This document shows, one piece after another, positions 17,875 through 26,269 of a stretch of DNA of 64,000 nucleotides. Each line of letters opens with the position of its first letter. Position 1 is the stretch's first letter. This DNA comes from Prevotella sp. (GTDB taxonomy: Bacteria; Bacteroidota; Bacteroidia; Bacteroidales; Bacteroidaceae). The notes beneath the pieces were generated by a model. It saw nothing but the letters and a program-made list of their open reading frames with translations, searched no databases and was not told the DNA's origin. Position numbers and translations under genes: made by a program. Where the stretch lies: the NCBI GenBank assembly GCA_017475265.1, contig JAFVFY010000075.1, forward strand, positions 1 to 64,000. The letters run 5' to 3'.

Positions 17875-17946
17875 ATGCCGCCAATAGGACTACACCTTGC
17901 GGCGGTGAATTTAATGCCCGTGAGTGGCCAGCGAAGGCACAAATAA
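17875..17946 (+). other. Short leader ORF before giant protein 2
   Basis: ATG to TAA, 23 codons (MPPIGLHLAAVNLMPVSGQR and three more), lying between the promoter and the adhesin gene. By analogy with the leaders at 21726 and 38347 it could be the 3' end of a deleted cassette gene, but no family was recognised, and it could be a chance frame. Confidence 0.3.
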
Positions 17947-18012
17947 AGGTCGGGGATGCCTACATTTGACAGTAACATTTTTATACTTTTTATTAACTAA
18001 AACTTTATTAAC

Positions 18013-20871
18013 ATGAAAAAACTTACAAAACTAATGCTTACCCTCGCACTGCTCGCAATGGGAGTAACGGGGGCGAAGGCAGAAAAGCTGACACTCACAT
18101 TTGAGACTCCAGACTATTGTGCAGCTTCTTGGGATGCTTCAACGAACACTCTCACATGGGGTTCAGGTGGTTGGAATACTGCGTGGACGTTTATGACCGC
18201 ATCAGGAATAAACGGTGACCTTAGTTCTTGGGAGACCCTCCATCTGAATGCAAAGAATTTCACCAATTCAGTTGCTGAAGAGCTTACTGTTGTGTTCAAG
18301 AAGAACGATGGTTCCAATCCTCCTTCAGGTCCCACCAAAGAGTTCGTTGTTTCTCCTGATGCTAATGGCGACATCACAATAGATTTGACAAACGTTGAGT
18401 GGGGTCAGTGTGACATTACAAATATCCAAGATTTAACTATCTACGGCGGTGCTCGTGTGAACACAGAGACAGACGCTTCTGTTGTCGTTACAGATGCCTA
18501 TCTGGAAAGGGCAGATCCCGAATTGCAAGACAGACCTGAGCCTGCAGAGCCTGCTGCCCCAAAGAGGGGAACCTTAATTATGAGTTATGATTATTCAACT
18601 GCAACTTCTTACCCTTGGTATAGGCAGGGTGCTCCCGAAGGTTCTTCTTACGATGTGAAAGACGGTAAATTAGTCATTACTAATACTGTCTCGCAGGAGT
18701 ATAACTGGAGTTTACAACCCTTTATTTTGGATCAGATTCCCCTTAAGAAAGGAACTGATTATGTAGTCCGTATTAAGATGAATACGACTGGTGCAGGAAA
18801 GGCAACTATTAATATGGGAACTTGGGGTAGCAACAGATACAATAATTTTTCGTTTGCAGATGCTTATGCATATTATGATGTGACTCTTAACGATTTCCCC
18901 CTAACAACAGATGCTGAGAATGTTGCTCATGCCCTTTTCCAGTGTGGTGAATTTATTGGTAAAGTTGCTATTTATAAGGTTGAAGTGTATGAGCTTGCTC
19001 CAATCCAGTGGACTAACATTCTTCCTGAAGAGTACAGTAATTACTTCTACTACAGCAAGGAGGCTCCCGCTACAAGTCCTCAGGCCTCAACAATTGACGA
19101 GGAAGGAATCATTGAAGTGAAGAGTGCTGCCAAGGCTGCCGAGAATGGTTATGAATGGGACTCTCAGTTCTGGATCCGAATTCCGCAAATTTTGCCCGCC
19201 GGTACTCAGTTTAAGGTGAGTTTCGAGGGCAAAGCTAGTGAGGCCGTGAATGTAGGCACACAAAGTCACAACGAGCCAGGCCAGTATATCCATTGGGAAT
19301 GCATTGGTGGCGTGGACTTTACTGACGGATGGCAGACCTTCGAGATAGAAGCAACCGTTTCCGATAAGTGCGACGGCGGCCAGCGTGAAAATGTTGCCTA
19401 CTTGGACAACTTCCACTCTGTCACCTTCAATCTGACCAAGGATAATGCCGTTGACTACTATTTCAGGAATATTAAATTCTATGTTGACGTGAATGACGTC
19501 ACCTTGCCCGACTATAATTTCTATCTGTCAGGATCTATGAATAGTTGGACTCCCACCGAGGATTATCAATTGGTGGCCAATCCAGAGGCTGACGGTGAGT
19601 ACATGATTACCATGGATTTCGAGGCTGGTGATAAGTTCAAGATTGTTAAGGGTGCGAATGAAGTTTGGTATCCGGAAGCAGAAGACTACACTATTAATGA
19701 AGCTGGCAATTACACCGTTTACTTCCGTCCCAGTGGTAATGGAGGTGACGACTGGTTCTACAATGTAATATACTTGACACGTAACTACACCGCAACCCTT
19801 ACCACCAACCTCGGCTGGGAGCATGTTTACGCATACGCTTGGACTGGTGAAGGTGCAGACAAGGTTGAGCAGCTTGGTTCGTGGAATGAAAAGAAATATG
19901 AAATGACAGAAAATGCAGCTGGCGTTTATGAATTGAGCTTCAAGGCTGGAAGTGCTCCTGCCAACATCATCTTCCACAATGGAGACGGTCAGCAGACCAG
20001 CAACCTCGCTTTCGAGGATGGTAAGGCTTACACTTGGAGCAAGTTCACTGAGACCGTGACCTATACCAATGTGGAGAACTGGAACAAAGTTCATGCATTT
20101 GCTTGGACTGAGGGCGTGAAAAACTATAATGGTGAATGGCCCGGAGCCGAAATAAACAAGGTTAACGGTGTTTACACCTACTCTGTGGAGAATATTGGTG
20201 AAGAGGCTGACATTCCCGAGAGCATCATCTTCAACAATGGTGACATGGGTGACTACAACCAGACCCTCGACCTCGCTTTCGAGGATGGCAAGGAGTATAC
20301 TGATGGCTCATACGTAACTGTGAATGTTAGCGAGGCTGGCTATGCTACATTCTGCTGCGACCGTGCACTTGACTTCAGTAACATCCAGAACCTGACGGCC
20401 TACACCGCCACTCTGACGGGCAGCAATGTCTCATTCAATAAGGTTGAGGCCAGCGTGCCCGCAAAAAACGGTCTGCTTATCAAGGGTGTGAAGGATCAGA
20501 AGGTTTCTGCCAAGGTGCCTTTCGTGCCTGGTGGTGAACTCAGCGCTATCCAGAATGCTCTCATAGGTGTGCTTATTGAGACTCATATTAATGCAGGATT
20601 TGTCTTGTTGAACGGCGACGCAGGCGTAGGCTTCTATAAGGTAGGTAATGCAGGCTTCGATGTACGTGCTAATAGTGCATACATTCCTGCCATCGATGGT
20701 GCCCGTACCTTCATCGGCTTTGACTTCAACGATAACACCACCACAGCTATTGAGGGTGTTGCTACCGTTAAGGAGAACAACGGCGAGATCTACAACCTCC
20801 AGGGCCAGCGTGTGACGAAAGCTCAGAAGGGTCTCTACATCATCAACGGCAAGAAGGTTCTCGTGAAGTAA
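18013..20871 (+). CDS. Giant secreted multidomain protein 2 (two CBM26-like modules)
   Basis: 952 residues, signal peptide 1-23. Three beta-sandwich domains (about 24-165, 195-335, 345-500) are followed by a SusE/CBM48-like module beginning YNFYLSGSMNSWTPTEDY at about 502, two starch-binding CBM26-like modules (HVYAYAWTGEGAD at about 601 with IIFHNGDGQQTSNLAF; KVHAFAWTEG at about 690 with GEWPGAE), and a C-terminal beta domain ending in the tail IYNLQGQRVTKAQKGLYIIN plus GKKVLVK. No catalytic residues recognised. Likely a surface alpha-glucan-binding protein. The tail is nearly identical, also at DNA level, to that of giant protein 3. Confidence 0.8.
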   Translation: MKKLTKLMLTLALLAMGVTGAKAEKLTLTFETPDYCAASWDASTNTLTWGSGGWNTAWTFMTASGINGDLSSWETLHLNAKNFTNSVAEELTVVFKKNDGSNPPSGPTKEFVVSPDANGDITIDLTNVEWGQCDITNIQDLTIYGGARVNTETDASVVVTDAYLERADPELQDRPEPAEPAAPKRGTLIMSYDYSTATSYPWYRQGAPEGSSYDVKDGKLVITNTVSQEYNWSLQPFILDQIPLKKGTDYVVRIKMNTTGAGKATINMGTWGSNRYNNFSFADAYAYYDVTLNDFPLTTDAENVAHALFQCGEFIGKVAIYKVEVYELAPIQWTNILPEEYSNYFYYSKEAPATSPQASTIDEEGIIEVKSAAKAAENGYEWDSQFWIRIPQILPAGTQFKVSFEGKASEAVNVGTQSHNEPGQYIHWECIGGVDFTDGWQTFEIEATVSDKCDGGQRENVAYLDNFHSVTFNLTKDNAVDYYFRNIKFYVDVNDVTLPDYNFYLSGSMNSWTPTEDYQLVANPEADGEYMITMDFEAGDKFKIVKGANEVWYPEAEDYTINEAGNYTVYFRPSGNGGDDWFYNVIYLTRNYTATLTTNLGWEHVYAYAWTGEGADKVEQLGSWNEKKYEMTENAAGVYELSFKAGSAPANIIFHNGDGQQTSNLAFEDGKAYTWSKFTETVTYTNVENWNKVHAFAWTEGVKNYNGEWPGAEINKVNGVYTYSVENIGEEADIPESIIFNNGDMGDYNQTLDLAFEDGKEYTDGSYVTVNVSEAGYATFCCDRALDFSNIQNLTAYTATLTGSNVSFNKVEASVPAKNGLLIKGVKDQKVSAKVPFVPGGELSAIQNALIGVLIETHINAGFVLLNGDAGVGFYKVGNAGFDVRANSAYIPAIDGARTFIGFDFNDNTTTAIEGVATVKENNGEIYNLQGQRVTKAQKGLYIINGKKVLVK

Positions 20872-20939
20872 ATTTTCAATAAGTCTAAGGAATTTGGGAT
20901 GAGGGGAATAGTTTTCCTTGATTCCTGAATTCCTTAGCC

Positions 20940-21135
20940 TGAATTATTCATGAGAATTACGAGGATCAATCGAATGGCTTTGATCCTTAACACGAATGGC
21001 CACGAATTGAACATAAATTATTCAAAAATATAATTAGTGAGTAATTCTTGCTCCGCTCCACTACGCAAGCGTCCACAGGCCGAGCGTGTGATAAATTAAT
21101 GAATATTCGTGTGAAAAAGAAAAGTTAATGAATAA
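20940..21135. repeat. Repeat element D, inverted copy with insertion
   Basis: Begins TGAATTATTCATGAGAATTA and ends AAAAAGAAAAGTTAATGAAT; this is the reverse complement of 42221-42380 with extra bases near 21050-21095 (GCTCCGCTCCACTACGCAAG region). It separates giant gene 2 from its peptide gene, explaining the unusually long 295-base gap here. Confidence 0.75.
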
Positions 21136-21166
21136 AACAATAAATTAAAAGAAAGGAATAACAACA

Positions 21167-21355
21167 ATGAAAGCAATATATCAGAAACCGGCAATAGAAA
21201 ACATCATGCAGTGCGCTGACGATGACCTCATGGTATATTCCAACGGTTTGTTAGGTGACGACCCGTCAAATGGCTCAATCGACCTCGATAAGATTAATGA
21301 GACCGATGCCACCTCTGGCAACCTCTCCCGCAAAGTCTGGAGTGACGAGGACTAA
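21167..21355 (+). CDS. Small acidic peptide 2 of the SRR-W-DEE family
   Basis: 62 residues. Starts MKAIYQKPAIENI, ends GNLSRKVWSDED, followed 20 bases later by the conserved hairpin. The Arg-Arg pair seen in the other members is Arg-Lys here, and the Met-Ala-Thr-Ser centre is LMVYSNG. It is the most distant of the five from its adhesin gene because of an inserted repeat. Function unknown. Confidence 0.72.
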   Translation: MKAIYQKPAIENIMQCADDDLMVYSNGLLGDDPSNGSIDLDKINETDATSGNLSRKVWSDED

Positions 21356-21376
21356 GACCTCACAATAGTAAACGTT

Positions 21377-21427
21377 TTCAGGGCGCAGTTGTACCTTGTG
21401 TGCAGTCTGCGCCCTGAAAGTTTTCGT
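21377..21427 (+). terminator. GGGCGCAG...CTGCGCCC terminator of operon 2
   Basis: TTTTCAGGGCGCAG at 21375-21388 pairs with CTGCGCCCTGAAAG at 21408-21421 followed by TTTTCG. Conserved with the other five hairpins. Confidence 0.8.
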
Positions 21428-21458
21428 ATGTCAAATTTAACTTGGATTAGTCATATCT

Positions 21459-21590
21459 CAACAACGGATTTTACGGATTACACGGATTTTACGGATTATA
21501 ATGGATTTCACAGATTTCTTCCAGATTCGATGGTGAGATAATAAAAAATCCGTGAAAAATCCGTGAAATCAGTTTTAATCCGTTGTTTTT
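21459..21590. repeat. CAACAACGGATT inverted-repeat element C, copy 1
   Basis: About 132 bases bounded by AACAACGGATT and AATCCGTTGTT, with inner TTTACGGATTACACGGATTT and a unique centre CTTCCAGATTCGATGGTGAG. The reverse complement is present almost unchanged at 62580-62717, including the flanking ATATTGCC. Structure of a miniature inverted-repeat element. Confidence 0.8.
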
Positions 21591-21658
21591 CCATATTGCC
21601 GTGAATAATGTTGGCTAGATAGTGCGTGGAAAGAAGTTTGGTAAAAAAAATGAAATCT

Positions 21659-21690
21659 TTTGGCGGTTAGGAAGAAAAAAGCTAATTTTG
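21659..21690 (+). promoter_or_regulatory. Promoter of adhesin operon 3
   Basis: TTTGG at 21659-21663 and TAATTTTG at 21683-21690 with 19 bases between, inside the TTTTGGCGGTT context shared with the promoters at 12630, 48061 and 48916. Confidence 0.75.
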
Positions 21691-21725
21691 CCGCGCAAAA
21701 GTAAACGAACAGGAAAAGGGCAGGA

Positions 21726-21776
21726 ATGACCGTTGAGAAGATAGCGGAAATGACAGGTGTACAGATCGAAGAATAA
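21726..21776 (+). pseudogene. 3' tail of a deleted Rpn-type gene in the adhesin leader
   Basis: The frame reads KRAGMTVEKIAEMTGVQIEE then stop. This matches the C-terminal end of the Rpn-type protein encoded at 37234-38145 (AKGYAIADIAEITGLTVEEI). Only the last twenty or so codons remain, between promoter and giant gene 3, as if a cassette had been deleted leaving its promoter and its tail. Confidence 0.6.
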
Positions 21777-21841
21777 CACTACATCTCGAAAAACAACCCA
21801 AATTCATAACATATTTATTTATTAACTAAAAACAAACAAAA

Positions 21842-24800
21842 ATGAAAAAACCTAAATTCTTTAAGTCGCTCCTCGTCGCAGCTGGGCTGCTCGTGGGGGC
21901 AAGTGCGTGGGCAGGTAATGTTACTGCCACCCTTGATCATACAGCTGGTGCCCAGTGGGGGTTGAACACCGGTGCCTCCACCGTTGATGCAGAAAAGGAG
22001 CATTACAACAATGATGCTTCTAGTGCGTGGGCAGGTTGTGCTTATGCTAAGTTCTCTTTCAGTATTCCCGAAGGGCAAAGCATATCAAAAGCAACGCTGA
22101 CTTATAGTGTAAATCAGGGTGGCAGCTCTGGACGTAATGACATTATCTATTACATGTCCAAAAATTTTGACCTTAATTGGGCAACATTTGCAGGACAGAC
22201 AGGTACTGACCTCCGTAATACTTCTTCCCGTGCAGGCAAAGCTGTTGAAGCGGCCCCCACTGGAGGTAAAGGTGATCGAATTGGTCTCACACAGGATGTC
22301 ACGGATGCAGTCAAAGCAATCTTTAACGAAGGCCAAAGCTACATTATTTTCCAATGGACAGGCAATGCAGGTGGAGCCGATTTGTATGGTAAAAGTTCTA
22401 CGCATGTGCCTTCATTGGTTATAGAAACAGCGGATGCTTCAAACGTAGCCAATTATACAATAAATTATAAACTGGGCGAAGCAGTTGTTAAGACAGTATC
22501 ATCATCAAAGATGGCTAATGACGTGATTACTGCTGAGATGGCTGTTGATGGAGAAGGTGATTATGCCGGTAACCATTATCTCATTACTGCTGAGACTGCT
22601 CCTTCGTTAACATTGACAGCTGGAGACAATACGCTTGATGTTCCCGTTCGGACTCCATACACTGCCACATTGACTTTAACCACAACTATTAATGGGATTG
22701 ACAATGTTGAAAACATAACTTTGGTAGAGAGCGACAACAAGAGCTGCGCGTGGAATTATCCCTATTCCATGTATGTTAAGAGTGGAGATATTTACTATCT
22801 GTGCGATGCCAATACCTTTGTATTGAGCGGCACATTTACAAATGGCGATGTCATTGAAAAGTCGATAAGCTATAGCACAGCCGATGAGAGCATTGTATTT
22901 TTTGGTGAGGTCGAAAATCTGAACAATGCTGTTTATCCCGTTGAAGGAGATTTCTCCGGTGGTAAACGAGCAGCTATTAGCGGAAGCAAAATAGCACCTT
23001 TAACGACACTCCCTGCCGGAATATATGAAGTCTCTGGTACTGTATATGACAATACTTTCCGTGGATTGTACTTGCGTAAGAGCAATTCAGTTAACGAGAG
23101 TGAGGTTATTGTTGGAACCACAACAGCTGATGGCAATTTGATGAGTGCGAAATTTGTGTTGTCTCAAGAAACAAGTGTAAACCTCTCAGGTACTACTTTG
23201 AGCGGTAAGGTAAACCAGTCTGCTGACTTGGACTATGTCCTGATAAAGAAATTAGGTGAGATTAACACAATGTCTATTGTTGGTGATTTCTCCGAGAACG
23301 GTTGGGTGACTGAGAGTGGTATTGCCATGACCCAGAGCACAGAGAATCCCGATATTTGGACAGCTGTTGTTGAAGGATTCGTAGTAAACCCCAGTAAGAT
23401 GCTGTACAAATACAAGGCTGTGGCTAACGAAAAATACGGTGTCTATGATTTAGGTAAAGATGGCGATAGTAGCAAAGATCAAGAATACGACTTTGACTAT
23501 GATGGTGCACGTGCTGGTGTCTACACTCTGACCTTTACTGCCAATACGAAAGAAAACAAGGTTTCTTTGGCTCCTACACGTACTGACGACTACACCTATA
23601 CCGTGACCTTCGTCAATGTTGCGGGCTGGGCTTCTGTGAAAGCATACGCTTGGAATGGTAATGGTGACGTTACGGCTGCATGGCATGGAGATCAAATTGA
23701 AAAGACTGGAACTCTGGAGGACTACGATGTCTATACTTACAGCTACAAGGGAACTAATGTTCCTACGAAAATTATCTTCAATGATGGTGGCAGTAATAAG
23801 ACTGGCGATTTGGATTTCTCTGACGGTGCACAATACACCAACGGTACTATCCTGCACAACTATTCCGTAAGCTTCACCACCAATCTCGGATGGCAAACCG
23901 TTAAAGCATACGTTTGGAGTGGAGACGGTCAGAACAAACTTCTTGGAGAGTGGAATAGCGATCAAAGTGTGATGACTCTTTCTGATGATGTTTATACCAT
24001 TTCTTTCAAAGGAGAAAATGCTCCTGAAAGCATTATCTTCCACAATGGAACTGGTAGCGAGACCTCAACCCTCGCCTTCGAGAACGGCAAGGCTTACAGC
24101 TGGAACAGTTACACTGTGTACTATGACAATACAACGACGCAATGGGCCAATGTGTATGCCTGGGCTTGGAATGTCAATGCAGATAACACTAAAACAAACC
24201 TTTGCGGCGACTGGCCAGGCATCCGGATTGGTAACACCTCAGAAGTACTCTCCTACACCTATACCGGTGCAGCAGCTCCTGATATGATTCTCTTCAACGG
24301 TGGCAGCGATGAAGTTAAGACTGAAGACTTCACCTTCGAGAATGGCAAGACCTACACCACAGCAGGTCCCAACTCAGTTGATAAGACCATTACCGCTGCT
24401 GGCTACGCTACTTATTGCAGCCCCTACGCTCTTGACTTCACTGGCAGCAGTCTGACTGCTTATGTCGCTTCTAAGGGTGCTGACAACAAAGTGACCTTCT
24501 CTCCCATCACCAAGGTTCCCGCCAACACTGGTATTCTTCTGAAAGGCAATGCTGGAACCTACGCTATCAATACCACCACTGGCGATACTGAGCCTGTGAC
24601 TGACAATGCTCTTGTTGGTGTGCTTGTGGACACTGAGGTTCCTGCTGGCAGCTTTGTTCTTTTGAATGGTTCCAAGGGCGTTGGCTTCTACCGTGCACTG
24701 AATGCGTTCACCGTAAGTGCTAACACGGCTTACATTGAGAAACTTGACGACGGCGCCCGTACCTTCATCGGCTTCAACTTCGACGAGTCGACAGGTATTG

Positions 24801-24919
24801 ATGGCATTGCTGTTGAGAAGATGAGTAACGGCGAGGTCTACAACCTGCAGGGTCAGCGCGTGACGAAGGCTCAGAAGGGTCTCTACATCATCAACGGCAA
24901 GAAAGTGCTGGTGAAGTAA
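21842..24919 (+). CDS. Giant secreted multidomain protein 3 (DNRLRE-like, three CBM26-like)
   Basis: 1025 residues, signal peptide 1-24. The N-terminal domain (about 25-198) resembles a DNRLRE/TGF-propeptide-like beta domain (AKFSFSIPEGQSISKATLTY, VTDAVKAIFNEGQSYIIFQW). Next come two beta domains, a SusE/CBM48-like module (MSIVGDFSENGWVTESG at about 477), then three consecutive starch-binding CBM26-like modules beginning at about 583, 676 and 757 (VKAYAWNGNGD, VKAYVWSGDG, VYAWAWNVNAD), and a C-terminal domain ending GLYIINGKKVLVK. No catalytic motif. Probably binds starch or glycogen at the surface. Its peptide gene follows after 46 bases. Confidence 0.82.
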   Translation: MKKPKFFKSLLVAAGLLVGASAWAGNVTATLDHTAGAQWGLNTGASTVDAEKEHYNNDASSAWAGCAYAKFSFSIPEGQSISKATLTYSVNQGGSSGRNDIIYYMSKNFDLNWATFAGQTGTDLRNTSSRAGKAVEAAPTGGKGDRIGLTQDVTDAVKAIFNEGQSYIIFQWTGNAGGADLYGKSSTHVPSLVIETADASNVANYTINYKLGEAVVKTVSSSKMANDVITAEMAVDGEGDYAGNHYLITAETAPSLTLTAGDNTLDVPVRTPYTATLTLTTTINGIDNVENITLVESDNKSCAWNYPYSMYVKSGDIYYLCDANTFVLSGTFTNGDVIEKSISYSTADESIVFFGEVENLNNAVYPVEGDFSGGKRAAISGSKIAPLTTLPAGIYEVSGTVYDNTFRGLYLRKSNSVNESEVIVGTTTADGNLMSAKFVLSQETSVNLSGTTLSGKVNQSADLDYVLIKKLGEINTMSIVGDFSENGWVTESGIAMTQSTENPDIWTAVVEGFVVNPSKMLYKYKAVANEKYGVYDLGKDGDSSKDQEYDFDYDGARAGVYTLTFTANTKENKVSLAPTRTDDYTYTVTFVNVAGWASVKAYAWNGNGDVTAAWHGDQIEKTGTLEDYDVYTYSYKGTNVPTKIIFNDGGSNKTGDLDFSDGAQYTNGTILHNYSVSFTTNLGWQTVKAYVWSGDGQNKLLGEWNSDQSVMTLSDDVYTISFKGENAPESIIFHNGTGSETSTLAFENGKAYSWNSYTVYYDNTTTQWANVYAWAWNVNADNTKTNLCGDWPGIRIGNTSEVLSYTYTGAAAPDMILFNGGSDEVKTEDFTFENGKTYTTAGPNSVDKTITAAGYATYCSPYALDFTGSSLTAYVASKGADNKVTFSPITKVPANTGILLKGNAGTYAINTTTGDTEPVTDNALVGVLVDTEVPAGSFVLLNGSKGVGFYRALNAFTVSANTAYIEKLDDGARTFIGFNFDESTGIDGIAVEKMSNGEVYNLQGQRVTKAQKGLYIINGKKVLVK

Positions 24920-24965
24920 TTAAACTAATATTATCAAATTATTTAGAAAAGAAAGGACAACGATT

Positions 24966-25157
24966 ATGAAAAAGACATATCAGAATCCAAAGACGAAAAT
25001 CGTCACTATTTCCGTAACTAAAATGTTTGCCACCAGCAACAAGGGCTACGGTGCCCCCGAGCAGGGGCAAGACCTCAGTGAAGCTGAGACCACCACCGTG
25101 ACCAATAACAACCTCTCCCGCCGCCGCGACATGTGGGACGAAGAGGAAGAGTGGTAA
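24966..25157 (+). CDS. Small acidic peptide 3 of the SRR-W-DEE family
   Basis: 63 residues. MKKTYQNPKTKIVTISV start, KMFATSNKGYG centre, NNNLSRRRDMWDEEEEW end. Classic member of the five; acidic C-terminus, no export signal. Co-transcription with giant gene 3 is likely because the 46-base gap has no promoter. Confidence 0.75.
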   Translation: MKKTYQNPKTKIVTISVTKMFATSNKGYGAPEQGQDLSEAETTTVTNNNLSRRRDMWDEEEEW

Positions 25158-25188
25158 CAGATTCCCCCTCTGGAATCAATACAATCGC

Positions 25189-25242
25189 TTTCAGGGCGCG
25201 GCCGCACACGCAAAGGTGCGGTCTGCGCCCTGAAAGTTTTTT
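25189..25242 (+). terminator. GGGCGC...GCGCCC terminator of operon 3
   Basis: TTTCAGGGCGC at 25189-25199 pairs with GCGCCCTGAAAG at 25225-25236, then TTTTTT. Inner arms GCCGCACACG/GGTGCGGT extend the stem. The next promoter follows after nine bases. Confidence 0.8.
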
Positions 25243-25250
25243 CCGAAAAG

Positions 25251-25282
25251 TTTGGTGAATTCAGAAATAATACCTACCTTTG
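25251..25282 (+). promoter_or_regulatory. Promoter of the GWDGYG gene pair
   Basis: TTTGG at 25251-25255 and TACCTTTG at 25275-25282. It directly abuts the terminator of operon 3, forming one of three terminator-promoter junctions. Confidence 0.75.
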
Positions 25283-25296
25283 TGCCTCGAAAAAGT

Positions 25297-25797
25297 ATGA
25301 GTATTATGGAGGAAAATAATCAGATGATAGCGGCAGAGCCGGCAGTGGCCTACACTCCGACGATGTTTGATACTGTGATCAGTTATTTGCACTCATCCCA
25401 CATGCCCATCAGCACTAAACGTGCGGTCTATCGGCAGTTACAGAGAGAAGTGGCTGATGAGAATATGGCCTATATGAAGCGTCGGCTTAAAGAGTTTGCA
25501 AGCCTTGAAGCAGGTTGGGACGGTTATGGCGATGCCATACCGGTGAGTTCAATTGCTATCAGTCACGCTCAACAGATTATTAATGCTTGTAGACCATCAG
25601 ACTTGTCTGAATGGCGGCTGTTCCCCAATGTCAACGGCACATTGTTGTTGGAATTGGATAATGCTGCCATCAACATAGGAGATGATTTTTTTACCTACTG
25701 GGCAGAGTCGAAGGGTAAAGATATCGGTGAAGAATTTGTTCCTTTCAAGGTTGATGACGTAGTTGAAGCAATCAGAAAGATTAATGCTTATGTCTAA
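25297..25797 (+). CDS. Uncharacterised protein with LEAGWDGYG motif
   Basis: 166 residues from the ATG at 25297, the first start after the promoter; an in-frame TTG at 25252 would lie inside the promoter and is rejected. The recognisable part is SLEAGWDGYGDAIPVSSIAI near 68, followed by an alternating beta region (GTLLLELDNAAINIGDDFF). Proteins with this LExGWDGYGA motif are, from memory, common as small accessory genes in Bacteroidetes without known function. Its end overlaps the start of the next gene by eight bases, so the two probably form a functional pair, perhaps a TA or defence-like module. No catalytic residues recognised. Confidence 0.6.
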   Translation: MSIMEENNQMIAAEPAVAYTPTMFDTVISYLHSSHMPISTKRAVYRQLQREVADENMAYMKRRLKEFASLEAGWDGYGDAIPVSSIAISHAQQIINACRPSDLSEWRLFPNVNGTLLLELDNAAINIGDDFFTYWAESKGKDIGEEFVPFKVDDVVEAIRKINAYV

Positions 25798-26205
25798 AAA
25801 TCTGAATACTTGGATAGATAATTCTGAGAATGTAGCACGTGCAATCTTTTCTCCTGCAATGGTCGATGACACAGGAAAAATCACCAAGGCCGCATTTCAT
25901 CTTCGTCATAACGAAGATTACTTCTCAGTTTCAAGAATGAATGTCGAAGGATGGATGACCGACATTAAGTCTATTCCTACTTCTAACACAAGAGTTCCTT
26001 ATGGCTATTCTAAGATGAATGTAGGGGAGCAGGAATTAGTGTGTCCTATGATGGTAATCAATTAAAGGGCGACAAATCTATTCTTTTGAAACCCCTTCAA
26101 GAGTTGTATCCTGCATCCATGCTCCTTCTTAAAATTCAGGCACAACTGACAAATCTTGCCAATAAGAATCTTGTCAAATGGCCAGCCAAGGACAATGAGG
26201 AATAG
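25790..26205 (+). pseudogene. Partner of the GWDGYG gene, broken by a frameshift
   Basis: The first frame from ATG 25790 (overlapping the upstream stop) runs to TAA at 26063-26065, about 91 residues. Just before that, around 26025-26035, a second frame takes over (GISVSYDGNQLKGDKSILLK) and stays open to TAG at 26203-26205 with protein-like composition (LQELYPASMLLLKIQAQLTN). The shift corresponds to one missing base in a G/A-rich stretch (AGGGGAGCAGGAATT). Restored length would be about 138 residues. Family unknown. Either a real loss of function or a sequencing error. Confidence 0.65.
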
Positions 26206-26269
26206 TATTTCGTGTAATTAGTGTAATTCGTGGTTCAAAAAAGGGAGAGCAATTGTTAGTGGCAGCTTC
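26206..26269. repeat. TTCGTGTAATT repeat between convergent genes
   Basis: Two short units (TTTCGTGTAATTAGTGTAATTCGTGG) of the word family seen at 1-112 and 6293-6363 lie between the frameshifted gene and cdaA. Confidence 0.55.

Noticed and set aside
17866..18012. Riboswitch in the leader of giant gene 2
   Set aside because: One hairpin is visible, but no conserved riboswitch core was recognised; kept only as an unexplained leader.
25252..25296. Earlier TTG start for the GWDGYG gene
   Set aside because: The stretch contains both promoter boxes, so translation must begin downstream, at 25297 or 25306.
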